Source: Streptosporangiaceae bacterium
Lineage (GTDB): Bacteria; Actinomycetota; Actinomycetes; Streptosporangiales; Streptosporangiaceae
DNA: 22,751 bases
Assembly (NCBI GenBank): GCA_030045295.1
Contig: JASIGD010000005.1
Location: 1 to 22,751 of the forward strand
Direction of reading: 5' to 3'
Within the stretch, counting starts at the first letter, position 1. Every line of letters begins with the position of its first letter. Under the pieces are notes generated by a model, which saw only the letters and a list, made by a program, of their open reading frames with translations, had not been told where the DNA came from and did no database searches. Shown piece by piece: positions 1 through 8,136 of this stretch. A program made the translations under genes and the position numbers.

Positions 1-1183
1 GCTGAGCGGGCGTGAGACTGTCATAGGCGTGTTGCGCGCTGGCCGCGACGGCGCCTTCGATGCCGCCGGTCCGCTCATAGTCGGCGACGGTCAGAGCATG
101 CCCGGCGCGGCTTCGCCAGGCCTGGTCAAGGGCATGTGAAAGCAATGGCAGTATTCCCGCGCCATACACTGAAGTGCGGCGCGAGATGGCGCCTGACGAA
201 CCCGGCCGCCGTGTGCTCACTTCCTCCAGTAGGACCTCGACCAGGTCCTCGTCGACGCTCGAGCCTGCTTTTTTCGCGGGCTCGGTGATGGCCATCCGAA
301 GTTCCAGTTCGGACATCGACGTCACCAGGTAGCGGTCTTGGATCGCGGCAGCTAGTTGCGGGTAATCGGCGCAGCGGGCCTCGAAATCGGCGCGTACCCC
401 GAGCACTATCAGGGCCGCTGGATCCTGTTCCATGCCGTCTCTGGCCGCGGCGCACAGCGCCGTGATGAAGGCCTGCCGCTGCTCCTCGTCTTGGCACTGG
501 GTAAACACCTGCTCGAACTGGTCCACTACCAGCAATAGCCGTCGCTTACGCGGCGGGCCTGGCGGCAGGCCGACCGGTTCCCCGGGCGACCCGCCCAGCT
601 GCGCCAGGGCAGCCTGGCGCGCAGTCAGGGCGAACCTACCGGGATTTTCGTCCAGCCCGCTGCGTACCGCGTCCGCGTTGATTCCCGCCAGGTGCGCAAC
701 CTGCACGGCCAGCACATCCAACGGCGCGGGTCCCGGTGTGAACAGCAGGCGCGGCCACGACGCCGCCTCGGGCGCCCCCTCCAGCCCCGCGCCGCGGATC
801 TGCGGCAGCACTCCAGCACGCAGCAACGAAGACTTCCCTGCTCCCGAAACCCCGGACACCACCAGGAGCCCGGTCCCTTGCGCGCACAACGACATTCGTT
901 TCAGTACGTCCGCGACGGCCGTTCGACGGCCGAAGAAGAACGGCGCGTCCTGCTCCTCGAACGCGCTCAGGCCGCGGTAGGGAGAATCGACTTTCCCCGA
1001 GACGCTCACCAGCGGCGGCGCCGCGACCCCATCGGAATACGTCCCCTGGTAGACGTAGATAATCTGGGTGTTGTCCTGTCCCACCTGCACGCCTACGGCC
1101 CCATGCGCATCGACACGAGGCGAGCCGCCATCACCTCCCTGCACTTGGACCGGTGCCACGCCAGGATCTGGATCAGCGTTCAC
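1..1183 (-). CDS. nSTAND1-type STAND NTPase with N-terminal amyloid-like motif, partial
   Basis: This is a signal-transduction NTPase of the STAND (NLR-like) class. The frame is open from a GTG at 1183 to the left edge, so 394 codons are visible and the C-terminal sensor, often WD40 repeats in this family, is missing. GGAGG at 1189-1193 lies 5 nt before the GTG, and an in-frame TGA at 1199-1201 rules out a longer start. Residues 30-45 hold the motif VGVQVGQDNTQIIYVY. A family-typical lead-in YRGLSAFEEQDAPFFFGR occupies residues 69-86. Walker A GVSGAGKS is at 111-118, and Walker B RLLLVVDQFEQVF follows further on. The visible end, YERTGGIEGAVAASAQHAY, is typical of the nSTAND1 helical part. 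The gene lies 47 bp downstream of a small protein with the same motif, so the two are probably co-transcribed. I infer that the motif recruits or templates that partner after activation. The ligand is unknown. Confidence 0.85.
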   Translation of the reverse strand, partial: MNADPDPGVAPVQVQGGDGGSPRVDAHGAVGVQVGQDNTQIIYVYQGTYSDGVAAPPLVSVSGKVDSPYRGLSAFEEQDAPFFFGRRTAVADVLKRMSLCAQGTGLLVVSGVSGAGKSSLLRAGVLPQIRGAGLEGAPEAASWPRLLFTPGPAPLDVLAVQVAHLAGINADAVRSGLDENPGRFALTARQAALAQLGGSPGEPVGLPPGPPRKRRLLLVVDQFEQVFTQCQDEEQRQAFITALCAAARDGMEQDPAALIVLGVRADFEARCADYPQLAAAIQDRYLVTSMSELELRMAITEPAKKAGSSVDEDLVEVLLEEVSTRRPGSSGAISRRTSVYGAGILPLLSHALDQAWRSRAGHALTVADYERTGGIEGAVAASAQHAYDSLTPAQ

Positions 1184-1230
1184 TGGAGCCTCCGTAAGTC
1201 AGTTAGGAGAAGACTCGCTGTCCGGAGGCC

Positions 1231-1626
1231 CTACGCCACCCCTGGCGGAGTGCCGAACACGTTGTGCTGTGTGTTGCGGTCGCCGATCTGCACACCCTGC
1301 GCGCCCCGCACATCGACCGTGTACTTCCCCGCCCGCGCCCCGGCCTGATCGACCAGGTGCATCAGCGCTTCGGCCGCTGTCACCAGGTCGGCGTCATGGC
1401 CGGCTCCGGCCTCGTCGAGCTCGGCCATGAGCGGGGCACGCCAGGTCTCGGGGGCCTGTTCATGCTTGGCCAACACCAACTCGGCGTTCGGCCTGCCGCC
1501 AAGCCGTTTCGTCACCAGCGCCTTCAACCCGGCGTATGCGTCCTTGATCGCCGACGACGCGGTGTCCGATATGCCGAGGGCAGCACCTGCCGTCAGGGCA
1601 GTCACAATGAGCGTGATCGGATCCAT
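1231..1626 (-). CDS. Bell-like small effector protein with C-terminal RHIM/BASS-like motif
   Basis: This 131-residue protein starts MDPITLIVTALTAGAALG. The start at 1626 was chosen over an in-frame start at 1656 because a GGGAGG box lies 7 nt upstream. The N-terminus is a hydrophobic helix (about residues 3-19), followed by helical, charged sequence (IKDAYAGLKALVTKRL, then an Ala/Glu-rich part to about 100). The C-terminal 30 residues contain GVQIGDRNTQHNVF (111-124). The layout matches what I recall of bacterial 'Bell' proteins, proposed analogues of the fungal HeLo/HELL pore-forming death domain, with a C-terminal amyloid signalling motif. The neighbouring STAND NTPase carries the cognate motif at its N-terminus (9 of 18 positions identical over the core), so this gene is the likely effector of the pair. 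Membrane damage as its output is inference; a non-toxic adaptor is also possible. Confidence 0.8.
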   Translation of the reverse strand: MDPITLIVTALTAGAALGISDTASSAIKDAYAGLKALVTKRLGGRPNAELVLAKHEQAPETWRAPLMAELDEAGAGHDADLVTAAEALMHLVDQAGARAGKYTVDVRGAQGVQIGDRNTQHNVFGTPPGVA

Positions 1627-2189
1627 CCCCATCCCTCCCCACCGTGAGGATGGCATAACACTACGTCAGCCATCGGCAGATGCCTATACCACACCTACGC
1701 ACAGACGGCAAGGCAAGCCTGGCCGGCAATAAGGAGCGCGGCCTCTCACCACGGATGCCGGGCCTGACGGCAAGCTGCTGACCAGCACTGACGACGGCAC
1801 GATGTCGTTCTGGGAAGCATTTCCATTTGCGAATCGATATGTGGCGCTCGGCCTGACGTCGGCCCCACGCGGCAAGTGTGACCAGTACGATCAGGTGAGC
1901 CGCTCCCCAAGCCGGCGCCTGAACTGTGGGACATGGTGGTTTGTGTCATGCACTAAATAAAAGCAGTACGTAATGCGCAGAATGCTCAGTTATGGAGGGC
2001 AGCCGCCGTTTGGAACGAGCTGGTCATGCGGGTTCGATTCCCGTTGCCCGCTCCACCAGGAAAGCGCAGATCAGGGCCTGCAAACGATCGGCGCCTTACG
2101 GCCGTCACTGGCCGATCCTGGACGATGTGCCTGCTACGGATCTGTCAAAAAGTCGTTGCGAGGGCTGTGGCGCAGCGACGGCTGAGGCG
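1627..2189. other. Gene-poor stretch upstream of the STAND module
   Basis: No convincing gene is visible. The base composition is less GC-rich than in the neighbouring genes, notably around 1800-1980. A plus-strand frame ending at the TAA near 1960 encodes about 70 residues without a convincing start or recognisable family and may be debris. The stretch contains the tRNA-like fragment described separately and should also hold the promoter of the small effector gene. A TANNNT-like TAGTGT on the minus strand lies upstream of 1626, but I do not call it a promoter. Confidence 0.5.
2028..2058 (+). other. tRNA-Gly-like 3' fragment (T arm, acceptor strand, CCA)
   Basis: Positions 2028-2044 fold as a T arm: GCGGG, loop TTCGATT, then CCCGT, five pairs including one G-T. 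They are followed by TGCCCGC, T and CCA (2045-2055), as in actinobacterial tRNA-Gly, and a second CCA. The upstream half does not make a normal D and anticodon arm. GAGGGCA at 1995-2001 pairs with the acceptor strand at 6 of 7 positions, but only 26 nt lie between it and the T arm. It looks like a tRNA remnant, perhaps an attachment-site leftover of an integrated element, and not a working tRNA. Confidence 0.5.
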
Positions 2190-2225
2190 CAGCCGCGGGC
2201 CTGCCGACCGGTAGGCCCGCGGCTG
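2190..2225. terminator. Perfect 13-bp hairpin downstream of the universal stress gene
   Basis: CAGCCGCGGGCCT (2190-2202) and AGGCCCGCGGCTG (2213-2225) are perfect inverted repeats around a 10-nt loop. TTCTTT follows on the plus strand. The hairpin lies 39 bp past the stop of the minus-strand stress-protein gene, which is the nearest gene end. It probably terminates that gene, since actinomycete terminators often lack a U tract, and it could work in both directions. Confidence 0.6.
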
Positions 2226-2264
2226 TTCTTTGGTCTCTCTCGCCAAACGCACGTAGCCGAGCGG

Positions 2265-2699
2265 CTACCGCTGGCCCGGGATGACGACCACCGGGCATGC
2301 TGCGTGATGCTCGACTTGAGCGCTTACCGACCCCGGCATCAGCCGGGCGAAGCCGCCGCGCGCTCCGACGACAACCATGTCGGCGTCATGCGAGGCCTCG
2401 GTGAGTGCATGCCCCGACTGGCCGATAGACCCGCGCACCGTGACCGAGCTGGGCCGGGCATCGCCGAGCTTGCTGATGGCCTTGGCGACCGCCTCTTCGG
2501 CTGCGTGCAGGACTCTCTGTGCTTCGGGCCGGTCCTCCTCGGGGTAGATGATCGGGCTGCCAGTCCATGCGCTTGCTGCGACCCGGTGTACGGCCAGGAC
2601 CGTCAGCGGGGCGTGCTCGAGCGCTGCGTGCGTCACTGCCCACTCGAGTGCATGCTGCGACTCAGCTGAGCCATCGACGCTTACAACGATTCCAGGCAC
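2265..2699 (-). CDS. Universal stress protein (UspA family), single domain
   Basis: This 144-residue cytoplasmic protein has a single Usp domain. It opens with the typical first strand PGIVVSVDGSAESQHALEWA and ends DMVVVGARGGFARLMPGSVSAQVEHHAACPVVVIP. In many family members the nucleotide loop reads G-x-x-G-x(9)-G-S. Here the stretch between VVVG and GSVS is two residues shorter, which may weaken ATP binding. GTG at 2699 is the start, with AAGGAG about 11 nt upstream. A GGCTGCCC/GGGCAGCC palindrome at 2724-2744 lies just upstream in its leader or promoter. The gene stands alone between gene-poor stretches, so no specific partner can be named. Stress-related function is inferred from the family. 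Confidence 0.9.
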   Translation of the reverse strand: MPGIVVSVDGSAESQHALEWAVTHAALEHAPLTVLAVHRVAASAWTGSPIIYPEEDRPEAQRVLHAAEEAVAKAISKLGDARPSSVTVRGSIGQSGHALTEASHDADMVVVGARGGFARLMPGSVSAQVEHHAACPVVVIPGQR

Positions 2700-3153
2700 T
2701 TGTTTGCGTGCTCCTTCTGCCAGGGCTGCCCTCGACGGGCAGCCGCTACCTGCTAAACGCCGGACAGGAAGGAGTACTTTCGATCTTTACGAACTCCATG
2801 CGCTGAACCGCGCGATCCATGCGGCTTCCATACATCAGCGTGTCGTACAACCCATGCTCAAAGCTCCAGCACCGAAGATCCGGGACTGCTTGGGAGCAAG
2901 AATCCCAAATATGGGGTCAAATATGCCTTGCGGCTCTTTATGCGACAGGCTGACATGCACCCAGACCGGGGTGGCGTTCGCTGAAGATCAGCGTGCAGGG
3001 GTCGCCGGAGATGGCCGCACGCCTCAGCGAGGTGTTGCGCGGTCGAGAGCACCGGGTGTGTCCTGGGTCAGAGGAGCGTCAGAGGACCGGTTATCGGCTG
3101 AACCGGCGTGACCGGGCGGTCAGCGGTCCCGGGCGAGCAGGAAGGGAGCCACT
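2700..3153. other. Gene-poor stretch with two inverted repeats
   Basis: I see no credible gene here. Two inverted repeats stand out: GGCTGCCC tcgac GGGCAGCC at 2724-2744, just upstream of the stress-protein start, and TTGGGA-N7-TCCCAA at 2890-2908. Either could be an operator or a small hairpin. The right end supplies the ribosome binding site GGAAGGGAG for the methyltransferase at 3154. Confidence 0.4.
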
Positions 3154-3969
3154 ATGGCCGCCGTTTCGGACCCACTGGGTGGGTCGTACGCGATTACCGG
3201 CGGCGAGCAGGGCAAGCAACGGCTGGACCTGCTCGCGGAGATGATGCGGCCCACCACGCTGCGACTGCTGGAACAGGCCGGTTTGCGCAGCGGGGATCGC
3301 TGCCTGGATCTGGGCTGCGGCGGCGGCAACGTGGTGCTGGACATGGCCCGGATCGTCGGCCCGGGCGGATCGGTCACCGGGGTCGACGTCGATCCGCAGA
3401 TCATTGAGCTGGCCCGCCAGGACGCCACGGACGCCGGCGCCGGGAACGTCGAGTATCACGTCGCCGACGCGCGGGTGTTCGACGGCGGGCCGTTCGACCT
3501 GGTCTACTGCCGGTTCCTGCTCTCCCACGTCGCCGAGCCGGACAGTGTGCTGGCCCGGATAAGGCAGCTAGCCCAGCCCGGCGGGCGGATCGCGGTGGAG
3601 AGCATCGACATGTCCGGCTCTTACTGCCACCCGCACGATCCGGCCCACGCCCGGTACGCGGAGTTGTACACCGAGGCGGTCCGTCGCGGCGGCGGAGACG
3701 CTGACCTGGGCCGCCGCCTGCCCGCGATGGCGCTTGCGGCCGGCCTGGGCGCGGTTGGCTGGACCGTGTTCCAGCCCGTGCTGGCCAGCGGCCCGCACAA
3801 GCACCTGCAGGCGGTGACCATGGAACGGATCCGGCCCGCCGTGCTGCGCCACGGCCTGGCCACCGGTCAGGAGATCGACGCGATCATCGCCGACATGCAC
3901 GCGTTCGCCCAGGACCCCGCCACCCTCGTGGCATTGCCGCGCATGGTCCAAGTCTGGGGGACCGCCTGA
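3154..3969 (+). CDS. Class I SAM-dependent methyltransferase
   Basis: This 271-residue protein has a Rossmann-type methyltransferase core. Motif I LDLGCGGGN is at residues 51-59. An acidic post-I strand, VTGVDVDPQ (about 74-82), should bind the SAM ribose. VADARVF (about 103-109) and FDLVYCRFLLSHV (114-126) follow, then GGRIAVESID as the next strand. The roughly 110-residue C-terminal half forms a variable cap that probably sets the substrate, which cannot be read from sequence. GGAAGGGAG lies about 5 nt before the ATG. A second, unrelated-looking methyltransferase follows 185 bp downstream on the same strand, but a terminator-like hairpin separates them, so a shared operon is doubtful. Confidence 0.88.
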   Translation: MAAVSDPLGGSYAITGGEQGKQRLDLLAEMMRPTTLRLLEQAGLRSGDRCLDLGCGGGNVVLDMARIVGPGGSVTGVDVDPQIIELARQDATDAGAGNVEYHVADARVFDGGPFDLVYCRFLLSHVAEPDSVLARIRQLAQPGGRIAVESIDMSGSYCHPHDPAHARYAELYTEAVRRGGGDADLGRRLPAMALAAGLGAVGWTVFQPVLASGPHKHLQAVTMERIRPAVLRHGLATGQEIDAIIADMHAFAQDPATLVALPRMVQVWGTA

Positions 3970-3989
3970 TAAACGATCAGCAGCCTGCC

Positions 3990-4022
3990 CGGTACGGAGC
4001 GCCCTGTCCGGCACCGTCTTTT
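3990..4022 (+). terminator. Imperfect hairpin with T-rich tail after the first methyltransferase
   Basis: CGGT (3990-3993) pairs with ACCG (4013-4016), and CGGA (3995-3998) pairs with TCCG (4007-4010). The loop is GCGCCCTG with a small internal bulge, and TCTTTT follows. It begins 20 nt past the stop of the methyltransferase gene, as expected for an intrinsic terminator. The stem is short and imperfect. Confidence 0.45.
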
Positions 4023-4154
4023 CAGTTTGTCAACCGGTGCTGAGAGACGCAGCGGCCGGCCGCAGATCTGGCTCGCCGTGCCACATACGTTCCACACACG
4101 ACGGCGGCGAACGGTCAGTCGCTGCTTCCCGGGCCCAACCGAAGGACGGAGGCC

Positions 4155-4844
4155 ATGGGCTCGACCGGCGGTGGGGAACTCAGCTGGCTCCTTCATGAGC
4201 AGGTCACCTACTACCGTGCCCTCGCTCCGGATTATCTGGACCAGGGCCTGGATCTGCCTGGCGGCGACGAGCTGGCCGAGGCGCTTGAGGCGTTCCGGCC
4301 GACTGGAAGCGTGCTCGAACTGGCCTGCGGTCCAGGGGTATGGACCGGGCGGCTTCTTCGGCACGCGACCGACGTTACGGCCGTGGACGCGTCTCCGGAA
4401 ATGCTGCGGCTGGCGGCGGCCCGGGTTAACGATCAGCGGGTGCGCTTGGTTCAGGCTGATCTGTTCACCTGGGTGCCTGACCGCCGGTATGACGTGGTTT
4501 TCTTCGGCTTCTGGCTCTCGCACGTGCCGCTGGAACGGTTTGAGTCCTTCTGGTCGCTGGTGGCTGACTGCCTGCGGGAAGGCGGCCGCGTGTTCTTCGT
4601 TGATGACGGCTACCGCACTCCGGCTGAACTCGTGGAAGGCCCATCGTCTTCGACAATCCAGCGACGGCTCGACGACGGGACGTCCTACCGGCTCGTGAAA
4701 GTCGCTCACCGCCCGCCGGACCTCGAGCAGCGGCTCAGGCGCAGCGGCTGGGACATCAAGGTCACTTCCACGTCTGGGCCGTTCTACTGGGGTGCAGGAA
4801 CCCGGGAACCACCCAGGGCGGCTGTGCCATCAGCGTGCCATTAG
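4155..4844 (+). CDS. Class I SAM-dependent methyltransferase
   Basis: This 229-residue methyltransferase has motif I LELACGPGV at residues 54-62, an acidic strand VTAVDAS (74-80), ADLFTW (101-106) and DVVFFGFWLSHVP (113-125). The aromatic FWLSHVP after strand 4 and the later GGRVFFVDDGYR are common in small-molecule methyltransferases of actinomycetes. The C-terminus lacks an obvious extra domain. The ATG is preceded by AAGGA about 8 nt upstream, and also by a closer GGAGG. Substrate unknown. It shares only the general fold with the methyltransferase at 3154, so it is not an obvious tandem duplicate. Confidence 0.87.
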   Translation: MGSTGGGELSWLLHEQVTYYRALAPDYLDQGLDLPGGDELAEALEAFRPTGSVLELACGPGVWTGRLLRHATDVTAVDASPEMLRLAAARVNDQRVRLVQADLFTWVPDRRYDVVFFGFWLSHVPLERFESFWSLVADCLREGGRVFFVDDGYRTPAELVEGPSSSTIQRRLDDGTSYRLVKVAHRPPDLEQRLRRSGWDIKVTSTSGPFYWGAGTREPPRAAVPSACH

Positions 4845-5074
4845 CCAGGGCGACCACCGGTCAACTACGGCTACCGCTGGCCACCCGAAGTCCCACGTCA
4901 AAGCCCATGACCTCGTGGTGCGCTCAACCTTCCAAACTCGTCACGCGGGACCTGGGCGGTGGATACGGCACATGTATCGTCAAATAAACACATCTGTCCC
5001 CAGAGGGATGTCTATGGGGTAGATGAGCACGCCCTTGAAAGTAGGCCGCTCACGACGAGGAGGGATGGATCACG

Positions 5075-6334
5075 ATGGTCAAGTCAACCGGGAGGGACCG
5101 ATCAGCAAAGACTCATGGATCCGGCAACCGCAAGCGTGCTCTTGGTGCGGCACCAGGTGCACAATCCCTCAGCCGACGAAGCGTACTCGGGGGCGCTGTC
5201 GTCGCTGGCCTGGGCGCCGCCGTCCTCGATCCCGCGGCGGCCTCGGCCAGCCAGGTAGCTGACGAGCGGCAAGCAGACGCCGACGGGGCTTTCAGCCCGG
5301 CGACCATCCGCGTCCTTCAGGCGATCGTCGCCAGCGGAAGTGGGGCCGCCAACCTGCCTGGCATCAACGTCGGTGTCTGGATTCCTGGCCGCGGCAGCTA
5401 CGTCCAAGCCCTCGGAGTTAGTGATCTGTCCACGGCCGCGCCACTGCAGCTGGACGATCATTTCCGCATTGCCAGTATCACCAAGACCTTCACCGCCACT
5501 GCGATTCTCCAGCTTGTGGACGAAAACCGCATTAGCCTCAACGATCCCCTCGACAGGTACGTATCCGGCATTCCCTACGGCGATCAGATAACCATTGACC
5601 AGCTGCTCGCCATGACATCAGGCATCTACGACTACGTCGACGATGCCGATTTCGTCGCGGCCTACGTGGCAAACCCGCAGCTGCCATTCTCGCTCCTGGA
5701 ACTCGTGACGATCATCCAGCAGAACAAGCCCCTGTTCCCGCCCGGCACCGACATCGCTTATGACAACAGCGGCTACTACCTACTTGGTGCTATCGCTGAG
5801 AAGGTCAGCGGCATGCCACTGACACAGCTGATCGCGGAACGGATAACCCGGCCGCTGGGCCTGGGCCAGACCAGCTACCCGGCCACCGCGGCCATGCCTG
5901 CCCCCTACAGCCGGGGCTACCTCGTGGAGGCCGCCTCAATCGAGGACTACACCGACAGCAACCCTGCCGTGCCCGGCGGGGCAGGTGCCATGATCTCCAC
6001 CCTCCTCGACCTCAAGGTATGGGTGAAGGCCCTGGCGGCCGGCACGCTCCTGACGCCTGCTACCCAGGCCCGCCGACTGGAGACGAAAGTGCTGGCGCAG
6101 ACTTCACAACTCACTATCCGCTACGGACTGGGGATCGCCAGCTTCAACGGGTTCCTCGGCCACGACGGCGCCATCTTCGGCTATGGGTCTACCGCCATCT
6201 ACCTGCCCGCCAAGGACGCCACGATCGTAGCCATCGGGAACGCAGGCGGGATTTTCGGTAATCCGGCACCGCTGTTTATCGTGCTCGCCCTAGCCGCCTA
6301 CCTGTTTCCCGACCATTTCCCGAACGGCATCTAG
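5075..6334 (+). CDS. Tat-exported serine hydrolase, beta-lactamase/DD-carboxypeptidase family
   Basis: This 419-residue protein belongs to the class C beta-lactamase/D-Ala-D-Ala carboxypeptidase superfamily. A long basic N-region is followed by the twin-arginine motif SRRSVLGG (residues 33-40), a hydrophobic stretch and an AxA-type cleavage region near 55-60, indicating Tat export. The catalytic set is complete: S134-I-T-K137 (SxxK), Y229-D-N231 (YxN) and H363-D-G365 (HxG). YDNSGYYLLG around the second motif is typical of this family. It may act on cell-wall peptides, esters or beta-lactams; the sequence does not decide which. GGAGG lies about 11 nt before ATG 5075. The last 20 residues are hydrophobic, FIVLALAAYLF, which is unusual for this family and may contact the membrane. 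Confidence 0.9.
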   Translation: MVKSTGRDRSAKTHGSGNRKRALGAAPGAQSLSRRSVLGGAVVAGLGAAVLDPAAASASQVADERQADADGAFSPATIRVLQAIVASGSGAANLPGINVGVWIPGRGSYVQALGVSDLSTAAPLQLDDHFRIASITKTFTATAILQLVDENRISLNDPLDRYVSGIPYGDQITIDQLLAMTSGIYDYVDDADFVAAYVANPQLPFSLLELVTIIQQNKPLFPPGTDIAYDNSGYYLLGAIAEKVSGMPLTQLIAERITRPLGLGQTSYPATAAMPAPYSRGYLVEAASIEDYTDSNPAVPGGAGAMISTLLDLKVWVKALAAGTLLTPATQARRLETKVLAQTSQLTIRYGLGIASFNGFLGHDGAIFGYGSTAIYLPAKDATIVAIGNAGGIFGNPAPLFIVLALAAYLFPDHFPNGI

Positions 6335-6554
6335 CCTGCCCGCTCACCCACCCTAGTAAGAACCTTCCAAGCTGGTCATAAAGGAATCGACTCCCGCCGC
6401 GGCGGCTTGAGGCCGATCCTCGCACCGTGGGACATTTGTGGGACGCAACGCAGCCGCCGACCGAGACAACGAGCATAACCGCAGGTCATGTAGTAAGGAC
6501 CAACTTGAGCCGTAGCGGTAAAACCGCTCCGGCCTTATTTCCCGAGGAAGGACA

Positions 6555-7169
6555 TCATCGCAGCACCTTGCTACCATTCGGGCCGCGCAGGTGCGCCACG
6601 AGCGCAGGAGCGGTCGCTGCCTTGACCGCGACGTCGGCGCCGATGGCCGCGAGCATCGGTGTGACAGATGCAGGATCGGGGTGTTCGATCTGGACCGACT
6701 CCAAGATGAGCCCAGGTGGTGCAGTTCTTGCTGGATGTTCAGTGTCGCCCCAGCAGATGAGGAACGGGATCAGGGTGTCGGCCAGCATGCTGCCTGCCGC
6801 GCGCCACCGCAGCACCGTCCCCGTCGGCCCGACGCGCTGCCCGTCGATCACCTTGCCCGGGTCGTAGCCGTGGCTGCGAGCCTTAGCAACCGTCCCGTCG
6901 ATGTCGTGACATGCCAGCGCCCAGCCGACCAGCCCGCCGCGGGTAACACGGTCGACGCCGAAGGGAACTGGCATGGACGGACCCGGCTGTTCGGGATCAG
7001 GAGCGATGATCTCCAGATATGTCAAGGGGCCAAGCGCGAGGAGCGCGTTGTGCGTGCCGAGACCGGTGTGCCTGCCGCCGGCTTGCGCCCGCACACCGAA
7101 GCGTTCCTCCACGTCGGCTACCGCCATTGCGAGGCCGGGGGCGGCGTAGATGAGATGGTCAATCCGCAC
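6555..7169 (-). CDS. Glyoxalase-like (VOC superfamily) domain protein
   Basis: This protein of about 204 residues begins RIDHLIYAAPGLAMAV and continues GGRHTGLGTHNALLALG, TYLEIIAPDP. That order is typical of the Glyoxalase_3 group, with early His and LEI-Glu as likely metal ligands. A second, weaker VOC half follows (GWALACHDID, then ending LRGPNGSKVL). I chose GTG 7169 because AGAGG lies 5 nt upstream and the family starts at this strand; the frame extends to 7247. Metal-dependent isomerase, lyase or dioxygenase chemistry is possible, but the substrate cannot be inferred. It stands alone on the minus strand, convergent with the hydrolase ending at 6334. Confidence 0.8.
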   Translation of the reverse strand: MRIDHLIYAAPGLAMAVADVEERFGVRAQAGGRHTGLGTHNALLALGPLTYLEIIAPDPEQPGPSMPVPFGVDRVTRGGLVGWALACHDIDGTVAKARSHGYDPGKVIDGQRVGPTGTVLRWRAAGSMLADTLIPFLICWGDTEHPARTAPPGLILESVQIEHPDPASVTPMLAAIGADVAVKAATAPALVAHLRGPNGSKVLR

Positions 7170-8136
7170 GTGAACCTCTATTCGGCACAGGTGGCGCAGG
7201 TGAAACCAGCCGGGCTGGCAGTGGCTCAGCACAGACTGCTTGCCCACGACCGAGGATGAGCGCCGGTGTTGCAGCGTCGGCGGTCCGTTATGGTCATCAT
7301 CGCGAACCGGTTATCGCTGCACAATCAGAAGCTCGTGCCCGATCAGGTGGTCAGCCAAAGACCTTCACGGTCTCTCACGGACAGGCCGACAGACCTGCCG
7401 ACCTTGGTCATCGAAGAAGGTGACCTCGCAACCGCGCGGACTGCCCTGGGCGGACAAGCCTGGAACGTCGGCCCAGAGCGCGAACACGGCTGGACGATGC
7501 TGTACGACCTGCCCAGAACCACGGAAGAACGCTGGCGGTTAGAGTTCCTAACACCCGGGGGTCGCCTGCGCGCGCCAGCGGGCGCGTACCCTAGCGGAGT
7601 CGGTGGAACCGTCCCAAGACGAAGCGCTGATGACGTTGGCCGGTGAGACCCCGACGATTGTCCTCGTACACTCATCTACCGGGTCCGCGGATAGCTGAAC
7701 CGCCTAACTTCGCGCTGACCGGCCGCGATGGCAGAGAAGAGCTTTTAACCCGGCGACGAACTCACGGTTCCGGCTGTGCGGGAAATGGTCCGCCTCCCGG
7801 ATCGTCCTGGCTGCCTCGCGGCGACAAGGGACTTGTCGCCGCGAGTTTCCGAAACAGGCTCCTGAGGAGGGACCGGGAGGTTACAGTCTGGTTACGGTGC
7901 CGAAATTTCGGACGGTAGTGATGGGTTCGGTGGCATCTCCAGCACACTGGGTCAGCGGTACGGCGCCCGCCACATCTCTGGCGAGGCACCCCGGCAGGCC
8001 CTGATCTCAGGCAGGTGCCGTCGATGGACCGCGGGTCAGTGATTCAGCAGCGGGCCGAGCCTCTCGCGCCAGATACGGTGCCGGTTCAAGGCGCGGCCAT
8101 CTCGCCCGGTCGCGCGCTGGTCGGGGGGTGACCCCT
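7170..8136. other. Gene-poor stretch of about 970 bp
   Basis: No gene with clear family features is visible. A plus-strand frame at 7266-7646 (126 residues, TTG start) has third-position GC of roughly 70 percent by my reading, lower than the neighbouring genes. Its middle part (DLPTLVIEEGDLATARTALG) could be protein-like, so it is a weak hypothetical or a decayed gene. A perfect hairpin at 7815-7845 is listed separately. The right end should contain the promoter of the gene at 8137. Confidence 0.4.
7815..7845 (+). terminator. Perfect 14-bp hairpin with 3-nt loop
   Basis: CTCGCGGCGACAAG (7815-7828) and CTTGTCGCCGCGAG (7832-7845) are exact inverted repeats around GGA. TTT follows on the plus strand only, which favours a plus-strand terminator. 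There is no convincing plus-strand gene just upstream, so it either ends an unrecognised transcript or is a structural palindrome. Confidence 0.5.

Noticed and set aside
1729..1962. Plus-strand frame ending at the TAA near 1960, about 70 residues
   Set aside because: No start codon with a ribosome binding site, no recognisable family, and codon composition unlike the neighbouring genes. At best it is gene debris.
1927..6445. Short repeated GTGGGACAT words at about 1927 and 6427
   Set aside because: Too short to be called an attachment-site pair. No integrase gene lies near either copy, and the surrounding bases differ.
7266..7646. Plus-strand frame of 126 codons
   Set aside because: Needs a TTG start without a ribosome binding site, its codon composition is weaker than in real neighbours, and no family is recognised. 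It is mentioned only inside the gap entry.
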